DNA from: Pseudoalteromonas aurantia 208 | GTDB taxonomy: Bacteria > Pseudomonadota > Gammaproteobacteria > Enterobacterales > Alteromonadaceae | Assembly: GCF_014858725.1 (NCBI RefSeq) | Contig: NZ_AQGV01000015.1 | Location: 558,001 to 622,000, forward strand | DNA length: 64,000 nucleotides | Reading direction: 5' to 3' | Shown: positions 7,233 to 15,079 of the stretch, piece by piece | Numbering within the stretch: the first letter of the stretch is position 1 | Layout of the letters: the number at the start of each line of letters is the position of its first letter | Made by a program: the position numbers and the translations under genes | The notes under the pieces: generated by a model | What the model was told of the DNA's origin: nothing | The model's input: only the letters and a program-made list of their open reading frames with translations | The model's database searches: none

Positions 7233-8054
7233 GTGGTCTGCAGTGTCTTTGATGTTGCTCGTTCAAGTTTTTATGACTACAAAAACCGCCGTAACACAAT
7301 TGACGCTAATGAGGTTGAACTCAGAGCGCAGTTAAATGCTTGCTTTAAGCTTAGTCGTGGCTCTGCTGGAAGTCGCACGCTCTTAGCAATGCTTGCAGAT
7401 TTAGATATTGATGTTGGTTTATTCAAAGTCAGACGACTGATGCGTGATATGCAACTGGTATCAAAGCAACCGGGGCCACACGCATATAAAGTGGGGGAGA
7501 ATGAACGGCCTGATATACCAAACCAGTTAAATCGAGAGTTCGATGTGCATAGCCCAAATCAAGTATGGTGTGGAGATATTACGTATATTTGGACTGGTCA
7601 GAAGTGGTCATATTTAGCAGTAGTAATTGATTTATATGCAAGGCGGGCTATTGGCTGGGTCATGTCAGAAAAGCCAGATACAGCCCTAACTATCAAAGCA
7701 TTAGATAGAGCATATGAACAAAGAGGCAAACCTAGAGGGGTTATGTTCCATTCGGATCAAGGCAGTCAGTATAGTTCAACAAAATTCAGGCAAAGGTTAT
7801 GGCGTTATCAAATAACACAAAGCATGAGCCGCAGAGGTAATTGTTGGGATAATTCCCCGATGGAGCGCGTATTCAGAAGCCTCAAAACAGAATGGGTTCC
7901 AAGTACGGGCTACAACTCATTTAAAGAAGCAGAGCAAGATATTAGCTTTTATTTGATGAACTATTACAACTGGAGCAGGCCGCATAGTCATAATGATATG
8001 AAAGCCCCTGCAGTAGCAAAAGAAAAACTTAATTCACTGTCCGGAATTAGTTGA
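7233..8054 (+). CDS. IS3-family transposase OrfB (DDE integrase core)
   Basis: 273 aa from a GTG; the open frame reaches back to the A6G shift at 7149-7155, and its phase is exactly -1 to OrfA. The N-terminal 'AGSRTLLAMLADLDIDVG' HTH_21 region is followed by the rve integrase core. Its DDE residues fall in 'QVWCGDITYIW', 'MFHSDQGSQYSS' and 'SPMERVFRSLKTEW'. C-terminal 'YYNWSRPHSHNDMKAP' is typical. Intact, so probably still active. Confidence 0.9.
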   Translation: MVCSVFDVARSSFYDYKNRRNTIDANEVELRAQLNACFKLSRGSAGSRTLLAMLADLDIDVGLFKVRRLMRDMQLVSKQPGPHAYKVGENERPDIPNQLNREFDVHSPNQVWCGDITYIWTGQKWSYLAVVIDLYARRAIGWVMSEKPDTALTIKALDRAYEQRGKPRGVMFHSDQGSQYSSTKFRQRLWRYQITQSMSRRGNCWDNSPMERVFRSLKTEWVPSTGYNSFKEAEQDISFYLMNYYNWSRPHSHNDMKAPAVAKEKLNSLSGIS

Positions 8055-8092
8055 CCACTACACTTAGCGTCAGACAAGCGCTGTACCTTGAG

Positions 8093-8617
8093 TTAATTCA
8101 GGTGCTCTTTAAGTTGATGTAAGCGCCTTTCATATTCACCCATAATATTGTGTACTATCCAGCTGGCGATCACGCCACTGCCAACATGTGCCGCCCGAAT
8201 TGCCTGATATTCTGGGTAAGTATGTTGTAGCCACTCAACACCTGCGCTGATTGTACCGCCAACGGCAAGCCCTAGTAGACTGGCATATTTGCTATAAAAG
8301 CTTCGCGCAGAATCCATCGCTTCTTTGGCAATCGGCAGATCTGACGTTTTCAGTTCATCCAAGCCAAAGTTTAAAATACGATTTGCGATGATCACATCAT
8401 CTCGTTGTGGGTTGGTAAATCCGGGGAAAAACGCCAGTAACTTGGCAATTAATGCCAGTGCAGTGGTTTTTTGTGTGGTGAAAATATTGAGACTAGCCGT
8501 AGCCTGAGTTTGCACCTTTTCAGGTTGAAGTGCTATAGCGGCTTCATATTGTTCCGAATTGTCCAAGTCTGTTTGCTCGGCGTCATTGGTATTAGGTGGT
8601 GAATGTAACGTATCCAT
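8093..8617 (-). CDS. Hypothetical protein with hydrophobic C-terminal hairpin, R-body locus
   Basis: 174 aa, family not recognised. The N-terminal ~45 residues are acidic and Asn/Gln-rich. The centre ('IFTTQKTTALALIAKLLAFFPGF') and the region 'YASLLGLAVGGTISAGVEWL' to 'HVGSGVIASWIVHNIM' are hydrophobic and glycine-bearing, possibly two membrane-associating helices near residues 118-155. No signal peptide. It carries its own locus-type promoter (8665-8698), so it is probably part of the same regulon as the cargo genes. Pore-forming cargo or an immunity protein are both conceivable; the sequence decides neither. Confidence 0.6.
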   Translation of the reverse strand: MDTLHSPPNTNDAEQTDLDNSEQYEAAIALQPEKVQTQATASLNIFTTQKTTALALIAKLLAFFPGFTNPQRDDVIIANRILNFGLDELKTSDLPIAKEAMDSARSFYSKYASLLGLAVGGTISAGVEWLQHTYPEYQAIRAAHVGSGVIASWIVHNIMGEYERRLHQLKEHLN

Positions 8618-8664
8618 AACTTATCCTTTTGTGGATTTAACATATTAGTGGTTCGGTTATGAGT

Positions 8665-8698
8665 AACTTAGTATGTAATTTTGCGTATGACTTGGTAT
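8665..8698 (-). promoter_or_regulatory. TACCAA-N20-TAAGTT promoter (site 4)
   Basis: Minus strand: ATACCAAG (8698-8691), 20 nt, TAAGTT (8670-8665), about 50 nt above the ATG of 8093-8617. Single box. Confidence 0.6.
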
Positions 8699-8762
8699 TT
8701 TACAGGTTTTGACGAAGAGCGGGGTTACACAATGCAAACCCAGACTCGTTGGTTCCGATTAC

Positions 8763-9413
8763 TTAGTATTCATCTGTGTAATCTTTGTACATTTTAGACC
8801 TTTTTTCCTTTGCTTTCTGTTTGTTATAATGGTTCCCGTTGTACTCTTTCCTATTATCATTCTTTACAAGAGTGACCTTCGTTATATCTGTATCAACTAT
8901 CAAATCACTCACACTTACCTTCAACTCATTCGCTAATGATTGTTTTATCTCTCTATATATAGCAGCCCTTCCTGTCATGCCTGTATCTACAGCATAATTT
9001 ACCGTCCACGCTCTATTATCATTTCGTATCATTGGGTCACAGTACTCACCACAAGGTGTCCGCTCAGTGTATATAGATATATCACCATTATTTTTTGAGC
9101 TAAATATTTGCTGCTCTGCATGATTCCCACTCTCACTGTAATATATTTTTTTAGTATCATAGTCTTTTGCATAATTACCCATAAGTGATGCTTCACCAGT
9201 TTTTAACAAAGATTGAACCATTGCATTTACCCTGTACGCTAAAACTTCATTATCAAACCCAACCCTCGTGGGTGAGCTCTCTGCGTAAATTCGTTGAATG
9301 GGTACTCCTGCACTTTTAAGGAAGGCAGTCCTTTCATTATATCGCCTTGTAATCCCGTGAGTTGTGGGACGGTCAGCCCGATTTTTTCTAGTTTTGAGTT
9401 GATAAAACGCCAT
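8763..9413 (-). CDS. Putative nucleic-acid deaminase-fold toxin
   Basis: 216 aa. The zinc-site signature of the cytidine deaminase superfamily is present: HAE at residues 98-100 (H98 ligand, E100 proton shuttle) and 'TERTPCGEYC' with ligands C121 and C125. The spacing fits the general HxE...PCx2-4C rule, and the 'ER.PC..YC' context is typical of bacterial polymorphic-toxin deaminases. The lysine-rich C-terminus ('KQKAKEKRSKMYKDY') could bind nucleic acid. There is no signal peptide. The gene has a tandem locus-type promoter (9443-9497). A role as delivered DNA or RNA cytosine deaminase is inference; substrate and immunity partner are unknown. Its base composition is more AT-rich than its neighbours, suggesting recent acquisition. 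Confidence 0.72.
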   Translation of the reverse strand: MAFYQLKTRKNRADRPTTHGITRRYNERTAFLKSAGVPIQRIYAESSPTRVGFDNEVLAYRVNAMVQSLLKTGEASLMGNYAKDYDTKKIYYSESGNHAEQQIFSSKNNGDISIYTERTPCGEYCDPMIRNDNRAWTVNYAVDTGMTGRAAIYREIKQSLANELKVSVSDLIVDTDITKVTLVKNDNRKEYNGNHYNKQKAKEKRSKMYKDYTDEY

Positions 9414-9442
9414 AATTATTGTCCAGTTAATTATTTGTTTTA

Positions 9443-9497
9443 ACTATAAGCGAGCAGCGATGAGAACGGTTGGTAGAAAAGCGGTATTAATTGGTAT
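9443..9497 (-). promoter_or_regulatory. Tandem TACCAA-N20-TATAGT promoter (site 5)
   Basis: Minus strand: distal ATACCAAT (9497-9490), proximal CTACCAAC (9476-9469) 21 bp away, 20 nt, TATAGT (9448-9443). It drives the deaminase-fold gene with a leader of about 25 nt. Confidence 0.72.
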
Positions 9498-9529
9498 TTA
9501 TAAGGGAGATAAATATATTTAGAAAGTGT

Positions 9530-10194
9530 CAGGGTCAAATTAGAGTGGATGTTTTGTTATTTAATTAGCGTCTGGCTTGGCCTTACGCCTAGGCAATATG
9601 CATCTGGTGAAACAAATCGTTTGGGCACAATTACTAAACGTGGAGATGGATACCTCAGAAAACAACTTATTCATGGTGCTCGAACTGTTGTGAACCACGC
9701 GCATAAAAAAGACGATGACCTGAACCTATGGGTCACTGCCATCAAGCAAAGGCGCGGGGTAAATAAAGCTGCGGTTGCAATGGCACATCGTCTGGCAAGG
9801 TTAATGTGGATATTACTTCAAAAAAACGAATATTACCGCCCCATACGTTCATGCAATCAGGTTCAAGGTGATGTTTAAATACAGAGTTAGATTGACAAGC
9901 AGCTCGTAAAAGACAAGGGTGACTTAACCCGAGTGGGTGTTGAGAGCACTTGCCAATCGCCTATCATTGTTCGCTACAGTTAGATGAAAAAAGGCCTAGC
10001 CTGCCTATACAAAACCCGACAAAGGCACGGTATATAAACCGCTTGGGTGTATTCAAATTAGGGTGTATGGGCTCGAAGCTCATTAGGGGCACTGAAATAA
10101 CAGTTAAGCCCGGATATATGTCAGAGCAACGCTTTATTGCAAATGGGTCAAACAGTGGCAGCGACGAAATGAAAAAACGAGGTAGTTGACCCTG
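9530..10194 (+). mobile_element. IS110-family remnant
   Basis: An inverted pair CAGGGTCAA (9530-9538) and TTGACCCTG (10186-10194) bounds a C-terminal transposase fragment (9549-9878) and about 310 bp of non-coding tail. IS110/IS1111 elements carry a long non-coding end like this. Most of the transposase, including the N-terminal RuvC-like DEDD domain, is missing, so the element is dead. Confidence 0.6.
9549..9878 (+). pseudogene. IS110-family transposase, C-terminal fragment
   Basis: About 109 codons matching the transposase_20 (HhH/Ser) domain of IS110: 'VWLGLTPRQYASGETNRLGTITKRGDGYLRKQLIHGAR' in outline, with the catalytic-serine region GET/S and the 'KRGDxYLRxLL' signature, ending 'NKAAVAMAHRLARLMWILL'. 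The N-terminal two thirds is absent upstream, where the sequence changes to the promoter region of the deaminase gene. Confidence 0.8.
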
Positions 10195-10204
10195 TAAATA
10201 ATTC
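9879..10204. other. Non-coding tail of the IS110 remnant
   Basis: No gene is supported. An open frame at 9950-10189 has no ribosome site or recognisable domain and looks like the non-coding right end of the dead element. Confidence 0.5.
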
Positions 10205-10990
10205 TGTGTAACTGCTCTTGGTTACAAGTATTCAGTTAGTCGGTCTTCAAACATAATCATAAAACGGTTTAGAGCTTGCCTCCAGTGATGAATAGGCATT
10301 GTCCGCCTCTTGGAAGCATCCATTATAGCTAAGTACACCACCTTGCTAGCCGATTCATCTGTCGGGAACAGTTTACGTTTCTTGGTCGCTTTTCAGATCA
10401 CACTGTTCAGAGATTCAATAGCATTTGTCGTGTAGATAGCTTTACGAATATCTTGAGGGTAGCTAAATAGAGTATTGAGATTATCCCAATGAGCCGTCCA
10501 GGAGCGACTGATTTGAGGGTACTTTTCATCCCATTTATCACCAAAGTGCTCTAACGCCAACAGGGCTTCATCTTCAGTTGTTGCTTGATAGATTTCTTTT
10601 AAGTCAGCGATAATTGCCTTGTAGTCTTTCCATGGGACGTATTTCATTGAGTTGCGCACTATGTGTACGATACAGAGCTGAATTTGAGTTTTTGGATAAA
10701 CAGCATTGATGGCATCAGGAAAGCCCTTGAGGCCATCTACACACGCGATGAGGATATCATTCACGCCTCGATTTTGAAGTTCGGTGAGCACACTAAGCCA
10801 GAACTTCGCCCCTTCGGTTTCGGACATCCACATCCCAAGAAGTTCTTTCTGACCTTCCATATTTACGCCAAGTGCGAGATAAATGGCTTTGTTGATAACC
10901 TGTTTGTTCTGGCGTACTTTTGTAACTCCCCCAAAAAATGAAACAGTTCATAAGTAGAATTTTCCATTAACTAAAATAGGAAAATTTACG

Positions 10991-11257
10991 ATGAGAAAAA
11001 GTAAGTTCACCGAAACTCAAATTGTCAGCATGATCAAAGAAGCTGGATCAGGTATTCCAGTGCCTGAAATTTGCCGTAAATATGGCATCGGCCAAAGCAC
11101 ATTTTACAAATGGCGCTCAAAATATGGTGGTATGGAAGCGTCTGATGTTAAACGCCTTAAAGAACTTGAAGAAGAAAATCGTAAGCTAAAAGATATGTTT
11201 GCAACGCTGAGCTTAAAGCACTCGATGCTTGAGGATATCATTGCAAAAAAGCTGTAA
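10991..11257 (+). CDS. IS3-family transposase OrfA
   Basis: 88 aa. The helix-turn-helix ('RKSKFTETQIVSMIKEAGSG ... EICRKYGIGQSTFYKWRSKYGG') and coiled coil ('VKRLKELEEENRKLKDMFATLSL') are standard for the IS407/ISR-type IS3 group. The A6G run at 11245-11251 permits the -1 shift into the downstream orfB frame, as expected. Confidence 0.9.
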   Translation: MRKSKFTETQIVSMIKEAGSGIPVPEICRKYGIGQSTFYKWRSKYGGMEASDVKRLKELEEENRKLKDMFATLSLKHSMLEDIIAKKL

Positions 11258-12069
11258 AGACAAGTAGACGCAGAGCTTGGGTTGAGCATTTGAGAACTCA
11301 ATTTAACGTCAGCGTCGCATTTGCTTGTGAAGTGGCTGGGCTAAGCCGCTCAGTTTTTTATTACAAACATAAACGGCCATCAGATGATGAAGTTATCGAC
11401 GCATTGCTAGCATTGGTCGAACGTCACTAAAGATGGGGGCTGCCCAAACTATTTAAAAGGCTTCGCAACAAGGGTAAACCTTGGAATAAGAAGCGTGTTG
11501 AACGTGTTTACAACATGCTTAAACTCAACTTAAGACGTAAAGGAAAACGCCGTGTACCAACGAGAACGCCAGAACCGTTAAGTGCCCCAGCAGAACATTA
11601 CGAATCTTGGTCAATGGACTTTATGAGTGATGCATTAAGCTATGGACATCGGTTCAGAACATTGAATGTACTCGATGACTTCAATCGACAAGCATTAGCG
11701 ATTGAAGTTGATACCAGTTTAACGGCTGAGAGAGTAATTAGGACACTAAAACAGATCATTGCTTGGCGCGGCAAACCAAAACAAATTAGAGTAGATAATG
11801 GCCCAGAGTTTACTTCCACTATGCTTGAAACATGGGCAATGGAAAACAGTATTAAGCTAGAGTTTATAAAACCTGGTAGCCCTTATCAAAATGACTTTGT
11901 GGAAAGGTTTAACCGAAGTTACCGTGAAGAAGTGCTAGATTTATACTTGTTTGAGTCACTACAAGAAGTACGTGAAATCACAGATGAATGGTTAGATATC
12001 TATAATTATGAACGACCCCATGATTCACTTGGTGATATGACACCAATTAGTTATCTTGAGGCTGCATAA
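11245..12069 (+). pseudogene. IS3-family transposase OrfB with internal stop
   Basis: From the A6G shift the frame reads 'AWVEHLRTQFNVSVAFACEV' and 'ALLALVERH', then a TAA (11428-11430), then 'RWGLPKLFKRLRNKG' and a full integrase core with 'YESWSMDFMSDAL', 'IRVDNGPEFTSTML' and 'PYQNDFVERFNRSYREEVLD'. All DDE residues survive, but the stop separates the N-terminal DNA-binding part, so transposition in cis is unlikely unless the TAA is read through. Confidence 0.85.
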
Positions 12070-12533
12070 AATTCTACAAAAAAGAGCTGTACTAAATTGG
12101 GTGGAGTTACACTTTCACGACGATGCAATCGAGATAAACGATGGGGTAGACCGCATCATGCGGGCGAGATTGCCACTCAACCACTTGTTCTAAAACAGCA
12201 TCTGTAACTTTAGATATTAGACTGGCGGAGATATCCGCATCGTACATTTCTTTGAATGTTGCGACGATTTCACGGGTGGTCATTCCTTTGGCATATAGGC
12301 TTAAGATCTTGTCGTCCATCGATTGGAATCGGGTTTGGTGCTTACGAACGAGCTTGGGTTCAAAGGACGCGTCACGGTCACGAGGGACTTCTAACTGGAT
12401 CTCACCATCGTCTACTGGCTTAATTATAAGCAGATACACAATTTAAATTACAGGCTCAGGTAGTCTATTCTACCCCGCCAGAGTTATTTTGTTTGACATA
12501 CTCGGAGTGTCCATATATGTCTGGTTATTTAAT

Positions 12534-13559
12534 CTATTGCAGACATATGACATCAACTTTACCGTCATCAGGCAGCAACTTCCCAAAGGCCCCTAAAATT
12601 TTTACATTTTCTGTTACACCACTTAGTTTTTCAGGTTGTACACCATTCTCTTTTGCAGTTTTGCTCCTTATTTCCTCATCTTTTATATCAGTCTGATAAT
12701 CGAAGTAGATGGGCATTGTTCCTTGCACTTGACCTGCTGTCCAATGTGCCATAGCTCCGTGGGACGCATAAATCAAGAACCGTGTGCCTTCTTTTTGAGT
12801 CTTTAAAAACGACTCTGCCTCCTGCACATTAATTCCTCTTTCAGTAATAGGTTTTTGCTTTAATTTTTGTAATAAATCCACCATTCCTAAAAACTGTAGT
12901 TCTGTTTGATTAGCTAAAGTAACGATTTTATCAGGCCTAGTGATTTGTGCGAATTTTGTTAGCAGCATAACCTGATCTATTGTATCTATCTCTCTATCAA
13001 TTATAGTGGTTTCAAAGTCAAGGTCATCGTCGCTTTTGATTTGATCCCGTTTATAGTTTTTAATTTCTTGTTTTAAAAAGTTTGCCATTTTCTCAGGAGT
13101 TTCTCCAAAAAGGCTGCTTACCGAGCACAGTGAGCAATTACTAGCAGCATCTTTGGAATTGCCCGCATCATTTGTACTTTTTGACTGCCTATGGGCTGAT
13201 ATTCCGCCATATTCTTGAACATTACTTTTGGCAACTTCACGATCTTTTTTAGCATTTCTCCATTGGTTTATAGTATCAATAATAGCATTTATTGTGGTGT
13301 CCCCATTACTTAAGTAATGAGTTACATACTCTACTTCATTTGTATTTAAACTCCCTAGTTTTGGATTTAAGTCTTGAAACAATTCCAGTGAATTATTTAT
13401 ACCCTCAATTTTTAGCTGTATTGTATTTATCTGTCCTGCATTTGATTTTGAAGCCTTTGAACGATTATCAATGAACCTTGAAATTGGGTTTACACCTCCT
13501 ATCTTCTGAGCAACCGCTCTACTTGTATTCTCTTTTGATTTCTCTACTTGTTCATACAT
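12534..13559 (-). CDS. Putative papain-fold toxin with DUF4157-type N-terminal leader
   Basis: 341 aa, no signal peptide. The N-terminus 'EKSKENTSRAVAQK ... RFIDNRSKA' (about residues 6-37) matches the leader often seen at the start of DUF4157 toxins of eCIS loci (KEN.SRAVAN...FVDNRPEA). The middle is helical. A possible Cys-His-Asp triad is C142 or C145 (NCSLCSV), H272 (AHWTAG) and D287 (IYFDYQ); this order and spacing, with the H-W/F-x-V-x(n)-V/I-Y-F-D pattern, resembles papain-fold toxins such as the polymorphic-toxin 'Tox-PL' groups. It is AT-rich and directly downstream of the DUF4157 gene. A cargo peptidase or deamidase is inferred; a TACCAA promoter was not found here. Confidence 0.55.
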   Translation of the reverse strand: MYEQVEKSKENTSRAVAQKIGGVNPISRFIDNRSKASKSNAGQINTIQLKIEGINNSLELFQDLNPKLGSLNTNEVEYVTHYLSNGDTTINAIIDTINQWRNAKKDREVAKSNVQEYGGISAHRQSKSTNDAGNSKDAASNCSLCSVSSLFGETPEKMANFLKQEIKNYKRDQIKSDDDLDFETTIIDREIDTIDQVMLLTKFAQITRPDKIVTLANQTELQFLGMVDLLQKLKQKPITERGINVQEAESFLKTQKEGTRFLIYASHGAMAHWTAGQVQGTMPIYFDYQTDIKDEEIRSKTAKENGVQPEKLSGVTENVKILGAFGKLLPDDGKVDVICLQ

Positions 13560-13792
13560 ATCTCAACCCTTTCTAATTTTATTTTATGCAATGTTATAAG
13601 CTTTCCTCATTGCCTATAACATGCTAACAAAGCCACCATGGACTTTATTCAGACTATCTCATTATCACTTTATGGTCTTTTAACGCCCTATCTAGCCGTT
13701 AAAACACCACGCTTATTTAAAGAACGACTTTAAATCTTACTGGCTCTTGAACATTTGCTATGGCAACAACGTAAATTAGCCCCCATCCTCAC
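13560..13792. other. Intergenic stretch between papain-fold and DUF4157 genes
   Basis: No gene supported. It contains no TACCAA box, so the papain-fold gene may be expressed by read-through from 13793-14227. Confidence 0.4.
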
Positions 13793-14227
13793 CTACCCCT
13801 GCCCACCTAAACGAACCGCCATCTCACCCCAGTCTGTCGCTTGTTGCTCAAGGTTTGGATCGTCATTGACCGGCATACCATTGACTTCGGTGGTGGGCTT
13901 TACCATCCCCAGTGCTTGCTGGGCTATGTGCCCCAGTTCATGGGGGAGGTGTTTTTCTTGCCCTGGTGATAAATAAATGTCCTTGCCCTGCGCATACGCA
14001 TGCGCCTGCATCTGCGCTGGTTTGGGGGAGTTATAGTGTACTTGCACATTAGCTAGGTTCACGCCGGTGAGTTTTTCCATGCCGCGTTTTAGCCGTGGTG
14101 GTAACCCTTGTGTATGTGGGCGAGTGAGTTCCTTTGCAAAGCGATGCGTTTTACGCTGCATTAAGGGGCTGGCCGTTGTGCTGGGCAAGGCCCTGTGTAC
14201 TGCGCATTTCGCTTGAGTTAACCACAT
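13793..14227 (-). CDS. DUF4157 metallopeptidase-like protein
   Basis: 144 aa. 'LPPRLKRGMEKLTGVNLANVQVHYNS', 'AHAYAQGKDIYLSPG' and 'HLPHELGHIAQQ' are diagnostic of DUF4157; the zinc motif HELGH (H96, E97, H100) is intact. 'NDDPNLEQQATDWGEMAV' supplies the usual downstream glutamate region (E-x-x-A-D). DUF4157 proteins are typical cargo or cargo-processing components of eCIS and normally carry a longer N-terminus and a C-terminal toxin. Here both are missing: only about 25 residues precede the domain and it ends straight after it. No clear ribosome site precedes the ATG, so the start is uncertain. A tandem locus-type promoter (14272-14327) drives it. Confidence 0.85.
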   Translation of the reverse strand: MWLTQAKCAVHRALPSTTASPLMQRKTHRFAKELTRPHTQGLPPRLKRGMEKLTGVNLANVQVHYNSPKPAQMQAHAYAQGKDIYLSPGQEKHLPHELGHIAQQALGMVKPTTEVNGMPVNDDPNLEQQATDWGEMAVRLGGQG

Positions 14228-14271
14228 AATTCGTGTTCGCTATTGTTAATAAGAAGCCGTTTGATGTAAAT

Positions 14272-14327
14272 ACTATAGGCAAGATCCAGTGCATGTGATT
14301 GGTATTTGTTGTGGAGGTGTTTGGTAT
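14272..14327 (-). promoter_or_regulatory. Tandem TACCAA-N20-TATAGT promoter (site 6)
   Basis: Minus strand: distal ATACCAAA (14327-14320), proximal ATACCAAT (14305-14298) 22 bp away, 20 nt, TATAGT (14277-14272). It drives the DUF4157 gene with a leader of about 38 nt. Confidence 0.75.
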
Positions 14328-14357
14328 ATTTTGCCTTTTATTATGCTGCGAATTGAT

Positions 14358-14600
14358 ATGGGCCCTGACCTACGTCAGGGAGACGAAATTAGAGACGGGG
14401 TAGCTGGGAGAGGGTAACAAAATTAGCAGAAGTTGCATGAAATCAAAGACGAATAATGGTGACTTTAATTTGTATGGGCCCTGACCTGCGTCAGGGAGAC
14501 AAAATTGGGGGGCGGAGACGAAATTTAGGGTTGGGAGACGAATTGGGGCAGGAGGTGAATTGGGGATGGGGATAAAATTAGGATGGGGGATGAAGTTATA
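14358..14600. repeat. G-rich degenerate repeat array with two hairpin units
   Basis: A 34-nt unit (ATGGGCCCTGACCTRCGTCA then GGGAGACRAAATT) occurs at 14358-14391 and 14474-14507. Each contains a perfect CCCTGAC/GTCAGGG hairpin. The tail GGGAGACGAAATT recurs in decayed form several times to about 14600, giving strong strand asymmetry (G-rich on plus). No coding sense on either strand. Not a CRISPR: repeats are unequal and there are no spacers. Confidence 0.6.
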
Positions 14601-14664
14601 TGAAGCGGCTGTTATCGGGTCAATATGAACATGAGTATGGGTGATGATGTCCATAATAAAGATA

Positions 14665-14704
14665 AAAAACCGCCTTACTCGATTGGGTGAGCATGGCGGT
14701 TTTT
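14665..14704 (-). terminator. Strong bidirectional terminator
   Basis: A 10-bp stem AAAAACCGCC / GGCGGTTTTT with an internal ACTC/GAGT-like extension. It has T-runs on both sides and ends the 14750-15013 operon 45 nt after the stop. Confidence 0.85.
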
Positions 14705-14749
14705 GGTGTTAGGTGAATAACACGTTGCTGGGCATTAACCCATAGGGGG

Positions 14750-15013
14750 TTATTCGTACTCGGTTGCTGCAACGGCTTGGGTTGCTCGTTGCTCAGCCTC
14801 CACTGGTGAGTTGTACTCAGCCTCACCTTGGAGTTGATCAGCGGTTGCGTTGATGGCATTGACAACCGCATTGGTGGCCACTTGCTCCGCTTGTTCAGGT
14901 GTGCCGGTAGCATAGCCAGTACTTTGTTCTGCTACTAAAGTGTCGGTATATTCAACGGCGTTCGTTGCTTGTTGCTCTTCTTGATCTACAGTGCGCTCTA
15001 TTGGTTGGCTCAT
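14750..15013 (-). CDS. Small acidic repeat protein, R-body operon
   Basis: 87 aa, not recognised as a named family. It contains a threefold internal pattern 'EEQQATNAVEY', 'AEQVATNAVVNAI', 'AEQRATQAVAATE', that is E-Q-x-A-T-x-A-V at about 30-residue spacing. It is strongly acidic, Ala/Thr-rich and lacks Cys and a signal peptide. Composition is like the Reb proteins, but the RebB signature is absent. It is the last gene of the long minus-strand operon and ends at a strong terminator. AAGGAAATACCG precedes the ATG. It could be an accessory or capping R-body component; this is inferred from position only. Confidence 0.6.
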   Translation of the reverse strand: MSQPIERTVDQEEQQATNAVEYTDTLVAEQSTGYATGTPEQAEQVATNAVVNAINATADQLQGEAEYNSPVEAEQRATQAVAATEYE

Positions 15014-15079
15014 TACGGTATTTCCTTGTTGGTTGGTTAAAAATAACTAAATAAAAAAACCTATGCTAGGTTGGTTTCA

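Larger units (their letters stand above)
6825..8062 (+). mobile_element. IS3-family insertion sequence, complete
   Basis: The 25-bp ends TGTTGTGGTTCAATAATTCCGG (left, first part) and TGTAGTGGTCAACTAATTCCGG (right end, reverse complement, first part) match at about 21 of 25 positions. They start with the TG typical of IS3 elements. A 3-bp direct repeat CTT flanks the element (6822-6824 and 8063-8065). Inside are overlapping orfA and orfB with a slippery A6G. It is inserted between the GH18 gene and the gene at 8093-8617 and interrupts neither. Confidence 0.9.
10921..12111 (+). mobile_element. IS3-family insertion sequence (different group), inside IS256 remnant
   Basis: Ends are TGTAACTCCCCCAAAAAATG (left) and TGTAACTCCACCCAATTTAG (right, reverse complement). 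A 4-bp direct repeat CTTT (10917-10920; 12112-12115) flanks it. Removing it restores the IS256 reading frame across the junction (...CIVVKV|RQNKQV...), so it clearly jumped into the older element. Its orfB carries a stop. Confidence 0.92.
10205..12440 (-). pseudogene. IS256-family transposase, truncated and interrupted by IS3
   Basis: Read on the minus strand from 12440, the frame gives the middle of an IS256 (Mutator-type) transposase ('ILSLYAKGMTTREIVATFKEMYDADIS ... IVYLDCIVVKV'). It then stops at the IS3 insertion (10921-12111) and resumes at 10920 with 'RQNKQVINKAIYLALGV', 'LTELQNRGVNDILIACVDGLKGFPDAI', 'IVHIVRNSMKYV' and 'YTTNAIESLNSVI'. A TGA at 10391-10393, where family members have an arginine codon, cuts the C-terminus; after it 'KATKKRKLFP' and 'IDHASKR'-like tail sequence continues to about 10217. 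The first ~100 codons are missing. Three independent lesions: dead. Confidence 0.9.

Noticed and set aside
9950..10189. A 79-codon open frame on the plus strand
   Set aside because: It lies in the non-coding tail of the IS110 remnant, with no ribosome site or domain.
14358..14600. CRISPR-like array
   Set aside because: Repeat units are unequal, only two are well preserved, and there are no regular spacers or cas genes.
14370..14654. A 94-codon open frame on the minus strand
   Set aside because: It runs through the G-rich repeat array, is Pro/Ser-rich by composition and has no ribosome site.
15030..15050. TTGGTTGGTTAAAA near the 14750-15013 start
   Set aside because: Not TTGGTA and too close to the start codon for the N20 architecture.
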